The notes below the pieces were generated by a model, which searched no databases, was not told where the DNA came from, and worked only from the letters and a program-made list of their open reading frames with translations. Below are positions 18,232 to 27,646 of a stretch of 64,000 bases of DNA, in pieces. The stretch comes from UTCHB3 sp008363265. GTDB lineage: Bacteria; Bacteroidota; Ignavibacteria; Ignavibacteriales; Ignavibacteriaceae. The DNA lies in NCBI GenBank assembly GCA_045863055.1, contig BTUW01000001.1, positions 248,001-312,000 of the forward strand, written 5' to 3'. The stretch's first letter is position 1. Each line of letters starts with the position of its first letter. The translations under genes were made by a program, and so were the position numbers.

Positions 18232-20985
18232 ATGAAACAATTCAAAACTATCTCAAGCAGGATCATCACATCAGGATTCAGTATCAGAATGAAGCTCTCG
18301 TTAATGATCACGATGCTTTTCGTTCTGCTCACTTCCATTCTATTTATAATAATGGTAACCACTGCTAAAAAGAGAACAACGGCTGAAGTAAGAAATGGTG
18401 TTGCCTCTTTCACAAAGATGACGGCTCATGGGGTCAGTGCCCCCCTCAATCTCCGGCTCTTCGATCAGATCGATCCTGTACTCGAACTCGCGTCACAGAA
18501 CAAGGATGTGATATATCTGGTGGTTACTGATCGATCAGGCCTGGCAGTTGCCAGTGTAAATAAAGATGAAGCATTAAAAGTGGATCTGGTTCATCTTCAT
18601 GACACAACGAACAGTGTTTTAACGGACTCGGTCTACTACCTTAAAACTTCCATTGAATTTGAGAACAGGAAAATAGGTGATCTTTACATCGCGTATTCAC
18701 TCCGGTTGGCGAACGAGCAGTTGGCCAATGTTCAGTTATACGGGATAATTGTCTCTTTTGTTGTGATCCTCATCGGTTTTCTCAGTTCCCTCTTTATAGG
18801 GAAAGTGATCTCAGAGCCGATCGTTAAGCTGGTCGAGGCTTTCGGTAAAGTCTCTGCGGGTGATCTCAAAGTGCGTTCCGGAGTCACTTCCGGCGACGAG
18901 ACAGGGAAACTGAGTGAGTCGTTCAACGAGATGGTGGAATCACTCGAGTTCGCGGTAAATGAGCTCGCCACTTCCAATGCTCTTATAAAGGAATCGGAAG
19001 AACTCTACCGGGAACTCGTGGCAAAGCTCCCCGACTTCGTCATCCTGCACAGGAATCAGAAAATATTTCTTGTGAATGACGCAATACACGATGTTCTGGG
19101 TTACGAGACAAGCGAAGTGGTTGGCCGTAACATCTTCGAGTTCGTCTCCAGTGAGTTTCATTCAGTGGTCGAGGAGAACACCCGTAAGCGCCTGAGCGGT
19201 GAAGAGATAGCGCCTTACGAGATCGAGATGATCACGAAATGCGGAGACAGGATCGTCGGAGAGATCCGCGGTTCCCAGATATTTTATCAAAGAGAGCTTG
19301 CGGTGCTCAACGTGATCGTGAACGTAACTGCCAGAAAAAAATACGAGCAGCGGCTGCGCGATATCAACACCCTCCTTGAGCAGAAAATTGAAGAACGGAC
19401 AACAGAGCTCTCCGATGCAGTGAAGAAACTTCAGCGTGAGATCGATGAGAGAATAAAAACTGAAAAAAAACTGATTGAATCTGAAGAACGTGCCCTCGAA
19501 GCATCCCGGCTTAAATCAGAGTTTCTGGCCAATATGAGCCATGAGATCCGCACACCTCTCAACGCGATCCTCGGCTTCACCAACCTGTTGGCCCTCAACG
19601 TTGATGACCCAAAACTGACGCTGTATGTTGAGTCGATAAAAGGAGGCGGGAAAAACCTGTTGACACTGATCAACGATATTCTCGATCTCTCCAAGATAGA
19701 GGCCGGGCGGCTCGATCTCCACCTCGCTCCACTCGATCTCAGGTCATTCATTGAGGAAATACGTAATATCTTTGCCTCGAAGATCCAGGAGAAACTGATC
19801 AGGTTCGATCTGATCATCTCTGATGATGTGCCTCCCACGCTGATCCTCGATGAGGTTAGACTCAGACAGATACTCTTTAATCTGATCGGCAATGCCGTCA
19901 AGTTTACCGATAACGGCACAATCACATTAAAGGTCGACAACAAATTTAAACTCACCGACCGGAGCAAGATCGATCTTATCTTCTCCGTTGAGGATACAGG
20001 TATCGGGATCCCTAAAGAGTATCAGGAAGAGATTTTTGATTCGTTTAAACAGCACACGCACGGATTCGACAGAAATTATGGCGGCACAGGCCTCGGTCTC
20101 GCCATAACGAAGCGGCTTGTCGAGATGATGGGGGGCAACATCTCAGTTGTGAGCGATCCCGGGGTGGGGTCAATATTTACCGTGGTGATCAAAGATGTTT
20201 CGGCCTCCTCGCTCAGGGAAGTTGCACCCGAGTTGAGTACGGCCACCAAACCATTCTTTACATTCTCGGAGAAAATAATTTTAATAGCGGACGATGTCAA
20301 GACAAACCGTGACATGCTCGCTGAACTCTTCGCGCCAACAGACAGTTCGATCATTTTCGCATCGAATGGCCAGGAAGCCTATGAACTGTCAAAGAAGCAC
20401 AAACCTGACATTGTTTTTATGGATATCCGTATGCCCGTGCTCGACGGAAACCACGCTGCCAAAATGATCAGGGAGGACCCTGATCTGAAAAACATCCATA
20501 TTGTTGCCATTACAGCCTCGGCACTTAAAGAGGATATCGATGCCACATTCAGTGAATACTTCGAAGGCTATATCATCAAACCGGTCGATATCTTCAAGAT
20601 CATAAAACTTACCAATTCACTTATCGGTGAAGAAAAAGAATTACTTTCCGCGGAAGTCGTTACGGGGACTTCGAACGACGAAGGATTCCGCATTAAAAAT
20701 GATATTTCTGTCGATGAATTCAACGCGAGGATAGCCCTCGATGTTTACCCCCTCTACACAGCTGCCACAAAGAGCCGGCTGATGAGTGATGTAATTGCTT
20801 TTTCGGAAGGTGTAAGGGCCTTGCACCAATTCTCCGGAATAGCAATGCTGCTCAGTTACGCAGATGAACTTAAATTCGCGGCAAACAGTTTTGATATTGA
20901 ACTCATTAACAAAAACCTTAATTCATTTCCTTACTTGGTTGAAGAAGTAAGAGAGAAGAACATTTCACCACCGGAGGACACTTAA
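18232..20985 (+). CDS. Membrane-bound hybrid histidine kinase (HAMP-PAS-HisKA-HATPase-REC-Hpt-like)
   Basis: A 917-residue sensor. Membrane helices at about 22-45 and 165-188 enclose a periplasmic sensor region of about 120 residues. HAMP (about 188-245) and PAS (about 258-380, LPDFVILHRNQKIFLVND) follow. A coiled coil leads to the phospho-acceptor His437 in NMSHEIRTPLNAILG. HATPase boxes are NAVKFTDNG, VEDTGIGIP and YGGTGLGLAI. A C-terminal receiver has acceptor Asp731 (VFMDIRMPVLDG). The last 100 residues end in a helical segment with His865 in ALHQFSGIA, which resembles a histidine phosphotransfer domain. The gene follows the receiver-cyclase and its TAA overlaps the ATG of the M28 peptidase by one base. 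Confidence 0.92.
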   Translation: MKQFKTISSRIITSGFSIRMKLSLMITMLFVLLTSILFIIMVTTAKKRTTAEVRNGVASFTKMTAHGVSAPLNLRLFDQIDPVLELASQNKDVIYLVVTDRSGLAVASVNKDEALKVDLVHLHDTTNSVLTDSVYYLKTSIEFENRKIGDLYIAYSLRLANEQLANVQLYGIIVSFVVILIGFLSSLFIGKVISEPIVKLVEAFGKVSAGDLKVRSGVTSGDETGKLSESFNEMVESLEFAVNELATSNALIKESEELYRELVAKLPDFVILHRNQKIFLVNDAIHDVLGYETSEVVGRNIFEFVSSEFHSVVEENTRKRLSGEEIAPYEIEMITKCGDRIVGEIRGSQIFYQRELAVLNVIVNVTARKKYEQRLRDINTLLEQKIEERTTELSDAVKKLQREIDERIKTEKKLIESEERALEASRLKSEFLANMSHEIRTPLNAILGFTNLLALNVDDPKLTLYVESIKGGGKNLLTLINDILDLSKIEAGRLDLHLAPLDLRSFIEEIRNIFASKIQEKLIRFDLIISDDVPPTLILDEVRLRQILFNLIGNAVKFTDNGTITLKVDNKFKLTDRSKIDLIFSVEDTGIGIPKEYQEEIFDSFKQHTHGFDRNYGGTGLGLAITKRLVEMMGGNISVVSDPGVGSIFTVVIKDVSASSLREVAPELSTATKPFFTFSEKIILIADDVKTNRDMLAELFAPTDSSIIFASNGQEAYELSKKHKPDIVFMDIRMPVLDGNHAAKMIREDPDLKNIHIVAITASALKEDIDATFSEYFEGYIIKPVDIFKIIKLTNSLIGEEKELLSAEVVTGTSNDEGFRIKNDISVDEFNARIALDVYPLYTAATKSRLMSDVIAFSEGVRALHQFSGIAMLLSYADELKFAANSFDIELINKNLNSFPYLVEEVREKNISPPEDT

Positions 20986-22763
20986 TGTACAGATTCCTGT
21001 TACCTGTTATTCTATTTTCATTCACTCTGATCGCCCAGTCACCTGACTCTCCTGATATAACGAAGGAGGAAATTGCCGGACATATTAAATTCCTGGCTTC
21101 CGATCAGCTCGAAGGAAGGGCACCCGGAACGGGTAAAGATCTCGAGGCGGCCCGGTATATCAGACAATCACTTGAAGGTAAAGGGGTGAAATTCCTGTTC
21201 GAGGATGGTTTCCAGTATTTTGAAGTTTCCGGCGGAACTGTTGTAAGTGACAAGAGCACATTCAGTCTGAACGGTACACAGCTGGTATTCGACAAAGAGT
21301 TCACTCCCCTCGCGATCTCAGCAAACGGCGAAATCACTTCTGAAGTTGTATTCGCGGGATATGGATATGTGATCGATGATAAAGAGGTCAAGATCAACAA
21401 TTTCCCCGCGGATGTTAAAGGAAAGTGGGTTCTCATCCTCCGTGGATCACCCGCAAACTCAAAGCATTCAGATCTTTTTGAGAAAAATTCCTCTCTGCGG
21501 AAAAAAATAATCACCGCCAAAGACAACGGCGCGGCCGGTGTGCTCTTCGTTAACGGTGTTGAGTTCGATAAAAACGACAATCTTATAAATGCTTCGCAGG
21601 GGTCGGGTGAACCTGATGCCGGTCTTCCCGCAATCAGTATTACAAGAATTGTTGCCGATAAAATACTTAAACCTTCAGGTAAAACGATCGAAGAACTCGA
21701 AGCCGCTCTTATAAAGGATATTAATTCCGTGACCGCCTTCACTGTTGCAACCCCGGTTAAAGCAAACCCTGTGGTTACCCGAAACAAAAAGAAAACTCTG
21801 AACGTTGCGGCGATGATCGAAGGGAGTGATCCAAAACTTAAAGATGAGTATATTGTTATCGGTGCTCATTACGATCACCTCGGTTGGGGTGGTCCGGGAA
21901 CAGGAACACGCAGACCCGATACCGTGGCGATTCACAACGGAGCTGATGATAATGCTTCCGGTACTTCGACGATCCTGGAAATATTCGAAAAACTCGCCGC
22001 AAACAGAAGTTCACTTAAAAGAAGCGTTATACTCGTTGCTTTCGGAGCCGAGGAAATGGGATTGCTCGGTTCGAGGTATTTTGTAGACAATTCCCCTGTT
22101 GACCTTAAAAAGATCAGGATGATGATCAACCTTGACATGGTCGGCAGACTCGATGCGAAGACAAAAGTACTCAGTCTGGGCGGAACAGGAACCGCAGTGA
22201 ACTTCGAAAAATTCTTTGACCACCACGTCAGTAAATCAGGACTCGAAGTTAAAAGATCACCGGAAGGTTACGGACCATCTGACCACGCATCATTCTATTC
22301 AAAGGATATACCTGTACTCTTCTTCTTCACCGGAGTGCATGATGATTACCACACACCGGGCGATGATTTTGAAAAAATTAATGTTGATGGTTCTGTGATC
22401 ATCGGCGACCTCGCCTACAACATAGTTTCTGAAGTTGCTTCCTCCGAAAATGCTCCGGAATTCCAGCTGGCCGGTCCGAAAGAAAGACCCAAAGATCAGC
22501 CGACCTACAAAATATCTCTCGGGATCATGCCGGATATGTCAGCAACTGACGTTAAAGGTGTACGGGCAGAAAACGTGATCCCCGGTCGGCCCGCTGACAA
22601 GGCCGGCATGAAAAAAGGTGACGTCATAATTGAGATCAACGGCAAGCCGGTGAAAGACCTCTATGAATATATGGAGCGTCTTGGTGAACTCAAGAAAGGT
22701 GACCTTATCGACGTGATCGTTATGAGGGGTGAAGAGAAGATCACCCTCAAAGTACAACTCTGA
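20985..22763 (+). CDS. Secreted M28 family metallopeptidase with PA and PDZ domains
   Basis: A 592-residue exported protein with a signal peptide (YRFLLPVILFSFTLIAQS). A protease-associated domain occupies about 60-260 (VVFAGYGYVIDD, KGKWVLILRGSP). The M28 dinuclear-zinc catalytic domain follows: GAHYDHLGWG, NGADDNASGTS, FGAEEMGLLGS, NLDMVGRLD and FTGVHDDYHTPGDD supply the His, Asp, Glu, Asp and His ligands and the catalytic Glu of the EE pair. The C-terminal 80 residues are a PDZ domain (GRPADKAGMKKGDVIIEING). It is likely a periplasmic or surface aminopeptidase. Its start overlaps the kinase stop (TAATG), which is an unusual coupling of a sensor kinase to a peptidase. A strong terminator follows. 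Confidence 0.93.
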   Translation: MYRFLLPVILFSFTLIAQSPDSPDITKEEIAGHIKFLASDQLEGRAPGTGKDLEAARYIRQSLEGKGVKFLFEDGFQYFEVSGGTVVSDKSTFSLNGTQLVFDKEFTPLAISANGEITSEVVFAGYGYVIDDKEVKINNFPADVKGKWVLILRGSPANSKHSDLFEKNSSLRKKIITAKDNGAAGVLFVNGVEFDKNDNLINASQGSGEPDAGLPAISITRIVADKILKPSGKTIEELEAALIKDINSVTAFTVATPVKANPVVTRNKKKTLNVAAMIEGSDPKLKDEYIVIGAHYDHLGWGGPGTGTRRPDTVAIHNGADDNASGTSTILEIFEKLAANRSSLKRSVILVAFGAEEMGLLGSRYFVDNSPVDLKKIRMMINLDMVGRLDAKTKVLSLGGTGTAVNFEKFFDHHVSKSGLEVKRSPEGYGPSDHASFYSKDIPVLFFFTGVHDDYHTPGDDFEKINVDGSVIIGDLAYNIVSEVASSENAPEFQLAGPKERPKDQPTYKISLGIMPDMSATDVKGVRAENVIPGRPADKAGMKKGDVIIEINGKPVKDLYEYMERLGELKKGDLIDVIVMRGEEKITLKVQL

Positions 22764-22767
22764 TTTT

Positions 22768-22802
22768 AAAGGAGCCCCCGCGAGGGGCTCCCCTCTTTTT
22801 TG
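22768..22802 (+). terminator. Rho-independent terminator after the M28 peptidase gene
   Basis: GGAGCCCC (22771-22778), loop CGCGA, GGGGCTCC (22784-22791), followed by CCTC and a T run to 22801. It closes the cyclase-kinase-peptidase operon. Confidence 0.92.
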
Positions 22803-22848
22803 GCCTGTTTTCCACATTTTTCACTTTTGTACGAGAGTTGTGAACAAT

Positions 22849-22869
22849 TTATCCACATTTTGTGGATAA
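22849..22869. promoter_or_regulatory. Inverted pair of perfect DnaA boxes
   Basis: TTATCCACA (22849-22857) and TGTGGATAA (22861-22869) form a perfect inverted repeat with a 3-base TTT spacer. Both arms match the strongest DnaA box exactly. Confidence 0.75.
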
Positions 22870-23051
22870 TTCTCATACTATAATTAATCGATATAATCAA
22901 ACCGTTTTCAACTTTTTATCGAAATATTCTGCACATCACAGAGCGGGAAAAGTCTCTTTTTAGATAAAAAGTAGAGTTTTTCCGCATTTTTTGTTAAATT
23001 GCAGTTTCTTTGGTAAAGTAGAAGTCATCATGACTCGAACTGCGATAAAAG

Positions 23052-23060
23052 TTATCCACA
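23052..23060 (+). promoter_or_regulatory. Single perfect DnaA box
   Basis: TTATCCACA occurs a third time, about 180 bases from the inverted pair and 84 bases before the next start codon, with AT-rich DNA between. Confidence 0.7.
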
Positions 23061-23143
23061 TTTTATAGCTGACCAGAGGTAGCTTTACTTATCGTTTTTA
23101 TTATTATGTACAAGTCTTATCGATTATAATTGAAGAGCCCCAG

Positions 23144-26100
23144 ATGTCTAACGATCTGATCGCCCGGTTTTTGGACGAACAATATGTAATTTCTGAACTC
23201 CCATACCTCGATCCGGGTGATGTTGTCAAGCTTTCGGGAGTAAGTTATAAGATCACTGAATCAGTCTACGATCTCTCCCTGCTTCCTGACGGTTTTTACT
23301 ATAAGGCAACCGGTAGCAACGGCGAAAAATTTCTGATCAAATTTCTTTTCAAATTCAAATCACCTTCAGCTGAACCAAAGCCGGTTGCTCACACATTACT
23401 GAGCGAATTGTCCCATCCCTCCATGGCTGTTCCGGTTGAATTCGCCACCGGTATCAAAAAGTACGGCTTCAAATATTGCTATGAGATCTACGAAATGAAG
23501 TCTGACTTCTATACGCTGCTCAATGTTGAACTTTCACCCTCTGCTGTGAGGAAGGCGCTGTTGCCACAGGTAAAAAGCCTGCTGGAGTACCTCCACGCCA
23601 ACGACATCTATTTACCGTATCTGCACCTCTCCAATTTTTTCGTTACCCCTGGGACATCCCCAAGAATAGTCTTGGCCGGATACGGTCACGCGCTCATGAA
23701 GAGCAAGTTCCCGGTTGTGGATAAAACCCCTCTGAGCAAGACCAACCTTGGAAGGTTTTTCTATTCCCCTGAAATCGCTGAAGGACAATATTCAGAGACC
23801 AGCGACTACTACTCTTTCGGAATGATCCTGATGAGGCTTTTCTATCCGGAGGTGTTTGATCAGGAGCTTTATCAGGCTATACTCCGGAACGGCGAGGAAC
23901 TTAAACCCCTCATTGACTATAAAACCGAGCTCTACGAGGTTAACACGATTATCGAGGGTCTGACGCTGAAGGAAGAACTCAACCGTTTCTCGAGCGCTGA
24001 TCTGGACGATCTAATTGCCGGTAGAAAAGTGGTGCCGCTCTACTATGGAACTTTCTTTATGCTCAGGGATGATCTTGGTGATGAAAAGCTCCACAACATT
24101 GGTGACCTGGTTGAACTCCTGAAGACACAGGCAGAACGGTTTTTGAAATATGTCCGTGTCCCTGTCAATCTCAAAGCACTCACTGACTGGTTCAATAATC
24201 TCGAAGGCGTGAAGGATATCTCTGGACTGAAGAAACGGTTTATCCGTTATCAGAACATTCAGCCTGATTATTTTATCGAGATCATTCTCAGGCATCTTCT
24301 TCCATCACATAAAATCAACTTAAACTCGATCGATTTCGATTTTACCTCCACTGAGGAAGCAGCAAACACGATCACACTCTACTTCCGGAATCTCGAGCAC
24401 AACTACTTCTATTACAAGGATCAGGATATCAAGATCGATCTTTTCCGGTTCCTTCTTGCTTGCCATGAACTCACAGAAGTGGAACCTGTAAAGTACAATC
24501 ATCTCAAGGATGTCCTCGACAGAAGCCTGGCCCTCCTTTCGGTTAATCCGGCTTCATTTATTGACTCCTTCTCAGCAAAGTCATTGGTGATCTCACCCGC
24601 AAACTGGGCACGTCTCTTCCACGAATTCATTCCACAAAAGTTCTTCAGATCGTTCGAAGGGACCAAAATACAGAAGATCGAAGATTTCGCTTTTTACCTC
24701 GCACAACACCCCGAAGTTTTGAGTGATGAATTCCATTTCTACGACATGTACAAGTTTCTCGCATGGAACGGCATATCCGAAGTTAAGGGGAAGACCTACA
24801 AAGAACTCGTTTTTGAGATACTGGATGCCAGGGTCGAATGTGACATAGCCATAGCCCGAATAGAAGAAACCGAGCCAGGCAGGTATAAAATGGTGTATTC
24901 CTACCGGTATTCTCTCACAAATTATTTCAAGTCGCTGGGTGAAGAACTTCCCTTCTCAACGGAGATCAAGCAGCAGCACATTTTCGTTTTCAAAAAAATG
25001 GGCTTCCGCTCAACCGGCAAGGTTTTCAAACTCCTTATTGAGCATCTTAGGGAGGAGCACGACCTTCAGACCGAAAAGATCACAGAAGAAACAACGAAAA
25101 TGCTGCAGGAGCAGCTCAACGGAGTTCTGAAGACTGAAATTAAGTGGCAGACCATCTTGGTCAATATCCTGATCATCGGCGGACTTGGGTACCTCATCTC
25201 CGCATACGGGATCGACCTCGCCCTTGATGAAAAAACAAGGTGGTACCTCAGTCTGATGCCCGCCACTTCATTCTTCCTTTACGATATTTTCCCCTATCTT
25301 TTCATATTCGCGTTTATACTGATGCTTCTGTCACTCTCCCAGAATCTGAAACTGATAGGTGGACTGGCTTTCCTTGCTGTTGCGCCCTCTGTGGGAGGCA
25401 CCTGGTACTCGTACGACTCGGCTGTAACGGGGATCGACAGAGTGATCGAGATGAAGAGGGCCGTGCTTTCTGAACTCTACCGGGGCACATCTACTCTGTC
25501 CAAGCCGGTCGTCATCCCTCCGACGGAAATTTTGACCTTCTTCGATTATGCATTGGGAAAATCAAATACCGATCTGAATCCTCTGATCGGTTATTCAGCC
25601 ACAGCTGATGCGTTTTCAGTTTCATCATCGGTCAGAGTTTTTGCAAGAACCCTTCGGAAGCTGGAAGACGGTTCGTATGCTGCAAAATTTGAACCTGTGG
25701 ATGACGAATCTGCCGGTGAGAAAAGGGTTGCCTCGATCGCCATTCCGGATAACAGCGGGTTCCTGAATACAAGCGGATTTTTTGCATTCAAAATGAAGAT
25801 CGATGATATCTCGATCAAAGGGGGTCCGGCCTCGGTCTTCGGAATCGCCTTCAATCATTTCTATCTGATAATCACCCCGAATTATGCCAGACTGATAAAA
25901 AAATCAGTCCCGCCTGAAGGCCAGAGTGATGAACTCCTTATTCTTAGCGAAATGAAGAATTTTGACTACACTATCGAAGCCTCAGGATCGACAAAAGATG
26001 TTGAACCGGCAGGAATCGTTGAGCGTGTTTTTGCGGATACGGAGATAGCCAGAGGTGAAGTGTCGGTTGGTGAGGAAAAATTTGATCTGGAAGTTTCTGC

Positions 26101-26500
26101 CCTCTTCTCGACAATTTCGGTGAAGATCAACGGTAAGGAAGTTATCCTCGCCAAGAACAAAAGTGGTTTCACAGATCTCGACTATGAAGAGTTCAAACCT
26201 GCAATTTCCTTACTGGTAGGCGCGAAAAGTGTCTACTCATTCGGTATGGTGTCGATCAGCGCGATCACGGACCCGACCACTGAAAGGAATACACTGGCAA
26301 AAAAAGACCTGAAGTGTAAACCCACACAGGCTGCGGCTTTTTTCACTGACGCCCAATTATCGCAGAAAGCATCAGCCAATCCAGGACCCAAGGAAGAGCT
26401 GGTGGTTACCGGAATGATCGGAGATGCTATTCAACTTGAAACCGGTTCAGGCTTAAGGGTTTATCTGAATAAAAAAGATGTGGAAGATATTTTCTTCTAA
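23144..26500 (+). CDS. Membrane-anchored protein with N-terminal pseudokinase domain
   Basis: An 1118-residue protein. Residues about 25-290 have the outline of a Ser/Thr protein kinase: a Lys in FLIKFLFKF, an αE-like helix, YSPEIAEG for the APE motif and SDYYSFGMILMRLF for helix F. The catalytic signatures are lost: no glycine loop, Tyr159 replaces the HRD Asp although Asn164 remains, and Gly179-Tyr180-Gly181 replaces DFG. Residues about 300-650 are helical and unrecognised. Hydrophobic segments at about 669-688, 700-730 and 735-755 anchor it in the membrane. The remaining 350 residues, with beta-rich stretches such as SGFFAFKMKIDDISIKGG, are probably extracytoplasmic. It likely binds a partner or nucleotide and relays a signal without phosphorylating. 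It follows the candidate origin and converges with the ABC operon. Confidence 0.8.
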   Translation: MSNDLIARFLDEQYVISELPYLDPGDVVKLSGVSYKITESVYDLSLLPDGFYYKATGSNGEKFLIKFLFKFKSPSAEPKPVAHTLLSELSHPSMAVPVEFATGIKKYGFKYCYEIYEMKSDFYTLLNVELSPSAVRKALLPQVKSLLEYLHANDIYLPYLHLSNFFVTPGTSPRIVLAGYGHALMKSKFPVVDKTPLSKTNLGRFFYSPEIAEGQYSETSDYYSFGMILMRLFYPEVFDQELYQAILRNGEELKPLIDYKTELYEVNTIIEGLTLKEELNRFSSADLDDLIAGRKVVPLYYGTFFMLRDDLGDEKLHNIGDLVELLKTQAERFLKYVRVPVNLKALTDWFNNLEGVKDISGLKKRFIRYQNIQPDYFIEIILRHLLPSHKINLNSIDFDFTSTEEAANTITLYFRNLEHNYFYYKDQDIKIDLFRFLLACHELTEVEPVKYNHLKDVLDRSLALLSVNPASFIDSFSAKSLVISPANWARLFHEFIPQKFFRSFEGTKIQKIEDFAFYLAQHPEVLSDEFHFYDMYKFLAWNGISEVKGKTYKELVFEILDARVECDIAIARIEETEPGRYKMVYSYRYSLTNYFKSLGEELPFSTEIKQQHIFVFKKMGFRSTGKVFKLLIEHLREEHDLQTEKITEETTKMLQEQLNGVLKTEIKWQTILVNILIIGGLGYLISAYGIDLALDEKTRWYLSLMPATSFFLYDIFPYLFIFAFILMLLSLSQNLKLIGGLAFLAVAPSVGGTWYSYDSAVTGIDRVIEMKRAVLSELYRGTSTLSKPVVIPPTEILTFFDYALGKSNTDLNPLIGYSATADAFSVSSSVRVFARTLRKLEDGSYAAKFEPVDDESAGEKRVASIAIPDNSGFLNTSGFFAFKMKIDDISIKGGPASVFGIAFNHFYLIITPNYARLIKKSVPPEGQSDELLILSEMKNFDYTIEASGSTKDVEPAGIVERVFADTEIARGEVSVGEEKFDLEVSALFSTISVKINGKEVILAKNKSGFTDLDYEEFKPAISLLVGAKSVYSFGMVSISAITDPTTERNTLAKKDLKCKPTQAAAFFTDAQLSQKASANPGPKEELVVTGMIGDAIQLETGSGLRVYLNKKDVEDIFF

Positions 26501-26503
26501 CGG

Positions 26504-27646
26504 TCAGTCAGCGTAACCCGTAAGTTCCACATATCCCTTGCCGGGTATTTTTGCGCCTTTTTCCGTCTTCTCTGCATCAACAGCACCTTCGTAATAACGG
26601 ATCGAGAACTTGTGTTCCTGATCTTTCATTGCGGTTTTTATTGAATACCGTGCACTTAATGGCAGCACTTCGATCGACCATTCAGAGGGATATTTTATAC
26701 CGTCAACGTTTGTGAACGAAAGTGTGGTAAGTTTTAGATCATCACCCTTCAGAACAGTATATGAACCATCTTTCGATACAAAACTTCCCTTCTGGAAGTT
26801 GGTGTTTCCTTCCCTGTCCCTCAGTCTCAAATACATCAACTCAGTCTGATCATCAAGGTGAAGAGCAAACCAGTCCCACCCCTTCTGATCTTCATCCAGG
26901 GCACTTGTCGACCACTCCCTGTCCATCCATGAGTATCCCGTCAGTTGCTTTTGCACACCGTTTACTGAAAAGACCGCATCTGTCTTCAGTCGGGTAAAAG
27001 AATAGTAATAGGAAGCGTTCCCCTCTTTGTTGGATTTCCTGCTTAACCCCTTATCTCCCTGAAGAACGGGACCCTTTTGGGGATGCAGTTCGAGTTCCAG
27101 TTTGATGTTGTTTTTAATCGCCAGAACTGTCATTTTAGGCCGCGATGGATCAGCGCCGAAATCATATTTAAGAGATACACTTCCCGCGTAGACCACTGAA
27201 TTTACAGGATCGCTACCTCCCAATCCTTCAGAACCCCGGGCGAAGCTTTCGAATGAGTGGAATTCTCCAGTTGAGAGGTCACTAACACCGATATGGGCGG
27301 AATATACCGCGGAAGCCGATATACCGGTTGTGTCCTCATTTTTCAACGGATAGATACCGTTCCTGAATATCGTGACCTGATATCCGAATCTTTTACCGTC
27401 AGCCGATGAAAGATTGCCGGTAAAATACCACCATTCTGTCCTGAACTCGGGATGCGCGAAGTGGTCACGCGGAAAACTGATGTCCACCACGGAATCGGCT
27501 TTTCTGAATCCACTCCCGTCGCCTGCCATCACAGAGGCTACTGTCAGGTCACCGGAGGAGCCGGTTTCAACGCTTTTGTCAACTATCAGCAGGATCACTC
27601 CTGAGAGTATTATTAACGCAGTAAGTGAAAGAGCCAAAAGCCTCAT
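26504..27646 (-). CDS. Lipocalin-like AttH/CrtC-family protein of an ABC operon
   Basis: A 380-residue protein starting at ATG 27644-27646, whose first base pair overlaps the permease stop (TAATG). A longer in-frame start inside the permease gene exists but would lack a leader; the chosen start gives an export/anchor helix (LLALSLTALIILSGVILLIV). The body has the AttH/hydroxyneurosporene-synthase (CrtC) signature: FPRDHFAHPEFRTEWWYFTG, GYQVTIFR, GYSWMDREWSTS and GWDWFALHLDD. Structures of this family are two lipocalin-like barrels that bind hydrophobic ligands. With the permease and ATPase upstream it matches the AttE-F-G-H layout. It is likely a periplasmic ligand-handling partner of the transporter; carotenoid hydratase activity is an alternative that the context does not support. 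Confidence 0.85.
   Translation of the reverse strand: MRLLALSLTALIILSGVILLIVDKSVETGSSGDLTVASVMAGDGSGFRKADSVVDISFPRDHFAHPEFRTEWWYFTGNLSSADGKRFGYQVTIFRNGIYPLKNEDTTGISASAVYSAHIGVSDLSTGEFHSFESFARGSEGLGGSDPVNSVVYAGSVSLKYDFGADPSRPKMTVLAIKNNIKLELELHPQKGPVLQGDKGLSRKSNKEGNASYYYSFTRLKTDAVFSVNGVQKQLTGYSWMDREWSTSALDEDQKGWDWFALHLDDQTELMYLRLRDREGNTNFQKGSFVSKDGSYTVLKGDDLKLTTLSFTNVDGIKYPSEWSIEVLPLSARYSIKTAMKDQEHKFSIRYYEGAVDAEKTEKGAKIPGKGYVELTGYAD

Larger units (their letters stand above)
22803..23143. other. Gene-free AT-rich region with DnaA-box cluster: candidate replication origin
   Basis: This 340-base spacer holds no open reading frame. It has three exact copies of the DnaA-box consensus TTATCCACA: 22849-22857 forward, 22861-22869 reverse and 23052-23060 forward. 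Near matches are TTTTCCACA at 22808-22816 and TGTGAACAA (reverse of TTGTTCACA) at 22839-22847. The DNA between the boxes is strongly AT-rich (for example 22870-22930 and 22970-23000), as needed for unwinding. A promoter for the gene at 23144 must also lie here. dnaA itself is not in the window, which is common in Bacteroidota relatives. A DnaA-regulated promoter or a DnaA-titrating site are alternatives. Confidence 0.55.
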
